40,489 nucleotides of DNA from Amoebophrya sp. AT5.2 (lineage: Eukaryota > Sar > Dinophyceae > Syndiniales > Amoebophryaceae). Positions 38,584 to 40,489 of this stretch are shown one piece after another. Each line of letters starts with the position of its first letter. The stretch's first letter is position 1. A model generated the notes under the pieces. That model saw only the letters and a program-made list of their open reading frames with translations. It did no database searches and was not told where the DNA came from. Made by a program: the position numbers and the translations under genes. The stretch is taken from NCBI GenBank assembly GCA_005223375.1, contig RXOD01003881.1, positions 1 to 40,489 of the forward strand, given 5' to 3'.

Positions 38584-40489
38584 TTAGAAAAACACAGTCA
38601 CTCCGTAATCTTCGGGCGCCCCAATGTCCGCTCCTGTAAGAGCCAAGTCCGGATCGAATATCCCAAGATAGTCGGCGTTCGTCTCTAAGTCTTCTACCAC
38701 CTCGCCCTCTCCACTTTCGCCGTCAGCAGCGTCCCTTCGCCCCTTCCCCCCTCGACGATTTCCTCCCGTGTAAGAACTGCCTTCCTTCACCATGCTCAAA
38801 ATTTTCGCATCAGACGCGGGTGTTCTGCCGGGGCGCATGCGCGTATTATGCGACGAGTCGGAGGTTGCGGTGGTCGCGTTTCGCGAAGCAGAAGCGTCGG
38901 CCAGTCGCGAACCCGGATTCAGTTTGTGCCTCGAATATGCCCCGGCACTCGTCTTCGCAGTTGCTTCTAGTGCCGCGTGGTGTCTACTTTTTTCCATCTC
39001 CGACGCGAGTCCGGCACCAATCCCCCCTCTCGCAACCGTCTCCCTGCACTCCTCGCGGCGCCGCTTTATCGCCGCGGCCGCCAGCAGCCCGTTGTGGTCA
39101 TTCGTTTTGCCCCCGCCAGCCCCCCCGCCAACACCCCCATCTTCCCCCCCATTCCCCGCGAGCGTTTCCTTTCTCAGTTCCGCCTCGAACTCCCTCTCGC
39201 ACACCTTCCTCCGCGCCGCGTCCTTTTTCAGGAGAAAAGACCGCCACTGCTTCAACTTATGAGTGGAGAGCTGCTTCTGGTCGTGGGACTGCCCCGCCAG
39301 GACGAAAGTGTGGAGCTCGCCGCACGCGACCTGGACGACGGGGCGGAAAATGAGTTCCGTCACCAGGTGCGGCATGTGCTTCCCGCACTTCCCGCCTTGC
39401 CCGCCGCACTGCAGCGAGTCGTTCGCCCCCCAGGCGTAAACCAAACCGTACAGGGTCAAAGCGCAACTGTGGCGGTCGCCGAGCGAAACGCCGCACACGC
39501 CCTTGCCGTCCAGAAAGCGGACGCGACGAGGAACCGCCTGGTACATCATATCCGACAGGTTGGAATTGCCGAGCCCGAGCTGGCCGAACCGGTTGCACCC
39601 CCAGATCCACACGGAGAGGTCTTTATCGATAATCGCGGTGTGGGCACCACCGGCCGTACAGAACCTCGCGAACACGGCAGGGCGGTTGAAGGCTTGGCCC
39701 GTCGAATAGTCTTTCTGAGGCTCTGGAGCGGATGCCGGCCCCGGCTTGCGGTCGGAAACAGTGCTGGCCCGGGAAGAAATTTTCGTCCCTGGAAGTGCAG
39801 CTAGATTGTGGGACGAAGCTGCAACCCTCGCAGCTCCGCTCGCGCTTTCTCCCACCTGCCCCGCACGACCGCCTGCGGGAGAGAAATCTTGCTTTACTGC
39901 TTCCTCCCCCTCCTCCCCCTCCTGAGCAGCTGCATTCGTCTCCGCCTCCGCAAGATCAACAAATTGTCGGGGGAACTTAACCGGGCACAAGACGCTCGTC
40001 CTCCCGACCACGCGGCCCAGTCGCCCGTCGTCTGGGTGCCCGCACGTTAGCACCTGCTCCCCGCTGAGGCACACCATGTGGGCCCTCCCAAGCTGCACCT
40101 GCGAAATGCACTCCCCTTCCCCCAGCCACGGACTCGCCACCCTCCGCGGTTCGTGCTCGTCGCTGTAGCTGCCGTGCCCCAACACCCCCGGGCTGCCCCT
40201 GCCCCACGTGTAAAGGCTCAGCTGGTTCTTGTTCTTCTGCTGCGTGCCGGATGCTGCGCCCGCAGTTCGGTTCGCCTGCTGCTGCGTGGCCTGGGAGACG
40301 GGACTCGTCGGTGGGGAGAGACCGAGGAACGACTGCGGCGAGTCGCGAGCGGTCGTGGAAACCGCAGCGGCGGAGGAGGACGCTACCATGATTGCGTGGG
40401 TGCTCTCCTGCACAAGCAAACCGCAACTGCTGTGCCCGCAAACCACCCGCCGCACAATGGACTCCGGCGGCACCGCAAGGATCGGCTCC
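38584..40489 (-). CDS. RCC1-repeat protein, 5' end beyond the window
   Basis: The frame is open to the right edge, so the start is missing; at least 634 residues are present, ending TAA at 38584-38586. RCC1 propeller blades are clear: VVCGHSSCGLLV, LYTWGRGSPGVLGHGSYSDE with QVQLGRAHMVCLS, TAGGAHTAIIDKDLSVWIWG with CNRFGQLGLGNSNL, VSLGDRHSCALTLYGLVYAW with GANDSLQCGGQ, and VACGELHTFVLAG. A low-complexity insert interrupts two blades. Proteins with such repeats are Ran exchange factors, ubiquitin ligases or membrane-trafficking regulators, and repeats alone do not tell which. The ~230-residue C-terminal tail is basic, then Gly-rich, then acidic (SGEGEVVEDLETNADYLGIF), with a helical Lys/Arg/Glu stretch after the last blade. 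It shows no recognised domain. It is in the same orientation as all other genes here. Confidence 0.88.
   Translation of the reverse strand, partial: EPILAVPPESIVRRVVCGHSSCGLLVQESTHAIMVASSSAAAVSTTARDSPQSFLGLSPPTSPVSQATQQQANRTAGAASGTQQKNKNQLSLYTWGRGSPGVLGHGSYSDEHEPRRVASPWLGEGECISQVQLGRAHMVCLSGEQVLTCGHPDDGRLGRVVGRTSVLCPVKFPRQFVDLAEAETNAAAQEGEEGEEAVKQDFSPAGGRAGQVGESASGAARVAASSHNLAALPGTKISSRASTVSDRKPGPASAPEPQKDYSTGQAFNRPAVFARFCTAGGAHTAIIDKDLSVWIWGCNRFGQLGLGNSNLSDMMYQAVPRRVRFLDGKGVCGVSLGDRHSCALTLYGLVYAWGANDSLQCGGQGGKCGKHMPHLVTELIFRPVVQVACGELHTFVLAGQSHDQKQLSTHKLKQWRSFLLKKDAARRKVCEREFEAELRKETLAGNGGEDGGVGGGAGGGKTNDHNGLLAAAAIKRRREECRETVARGGIGAGLASEMEKSRHHAALEATAKTSAGAYSRHKLNPGSRLADASASRNATTATSDSSHNTRMRPGRTPASDAKILSMVKEGSSYTGGNRRGGKGRRDAADGESGEGEVVEDLETNADYLGIFDPDLALTGADIGAPEDYGVTVFF

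Overview
The window looks like nuclear DNA of a unicellular eukaryote. Spliced genes can be assembled exon by exon for a bifunctional dihydrofolate reductase-thymidylate synthase (DHFR-TS), the U2 snRNP protein A', chaperonin subunit CCT6/zeta, a glutathione-S-transferase-fold protein, a phosphatidylinositol-phosphate kinase and an RCC1-repeat protein. The fused DHFR-TS excludes animals and fungi. All twelve genes lie on the minus strand, introns are small, and some introns look like mobile elements. Together these fit an alveolate of the dinoflagellate lineage, for example a syndinian such as Amoebophrya. That placement is inference; no rRNA or organelle marker is present.

Layout, left to right (transcription runs right to left): a secreted protein of unknown function (59-2152); a repeat-rich spacer; a 1379-aa PIP kinase (3551-7813); a secreted Ala/Glu-rich coiled-coil protein in four exons (8760-11590); only 52 bp away, a large putative lumenal glycosyltransferase with an in-frame TAG just after its signal peptide (11643-15272); DHFR-TS in six exons (15590-17812); U2A' in five exons (18533-19750); a chitin-binding + beta-1,4-galactosyltransferase-like + Cys-rich fusion (20578-24837); a small single-pass membrane protein (25247-26029); a 1138-aa low-complexity protein (28060-31476); CCT6 in eight exons (32930-35657); a GST-like protein in three exons (36625-37846); and an RCC1 protein that runs off the right edge (38584-40489).

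The genes form no pathway. They are a head-to-tail, same-strand array of housekeeping (nucleotide synthesis, splicing, protein folding), signalling and secretory-pathway genes. For DHFR-TS, U2A', CCT6, the kinase and the coiled-coil gene, the proposed exons sum to an exact multiple of three and restore family alignments, which supports the junctions.

The most unusual feature is intron structure. Most introns are GT-AG with a GTAY donor rather than GTRAGT, and many are flanked by AG|GT on both sides. One has a GC donor. Two longer ones (about 405 and 435-444 bp) have no usable GT-AG pair; each is bounded by 17-19-nt terminal inverted repeats, and removing the repeat-bounded block restores the frame. 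Two further introns carry insertions flanked by 12-bp and 17-bp direct repeats. The window therefore seems to show active or recent intron gain by several kinds of small mobile element.
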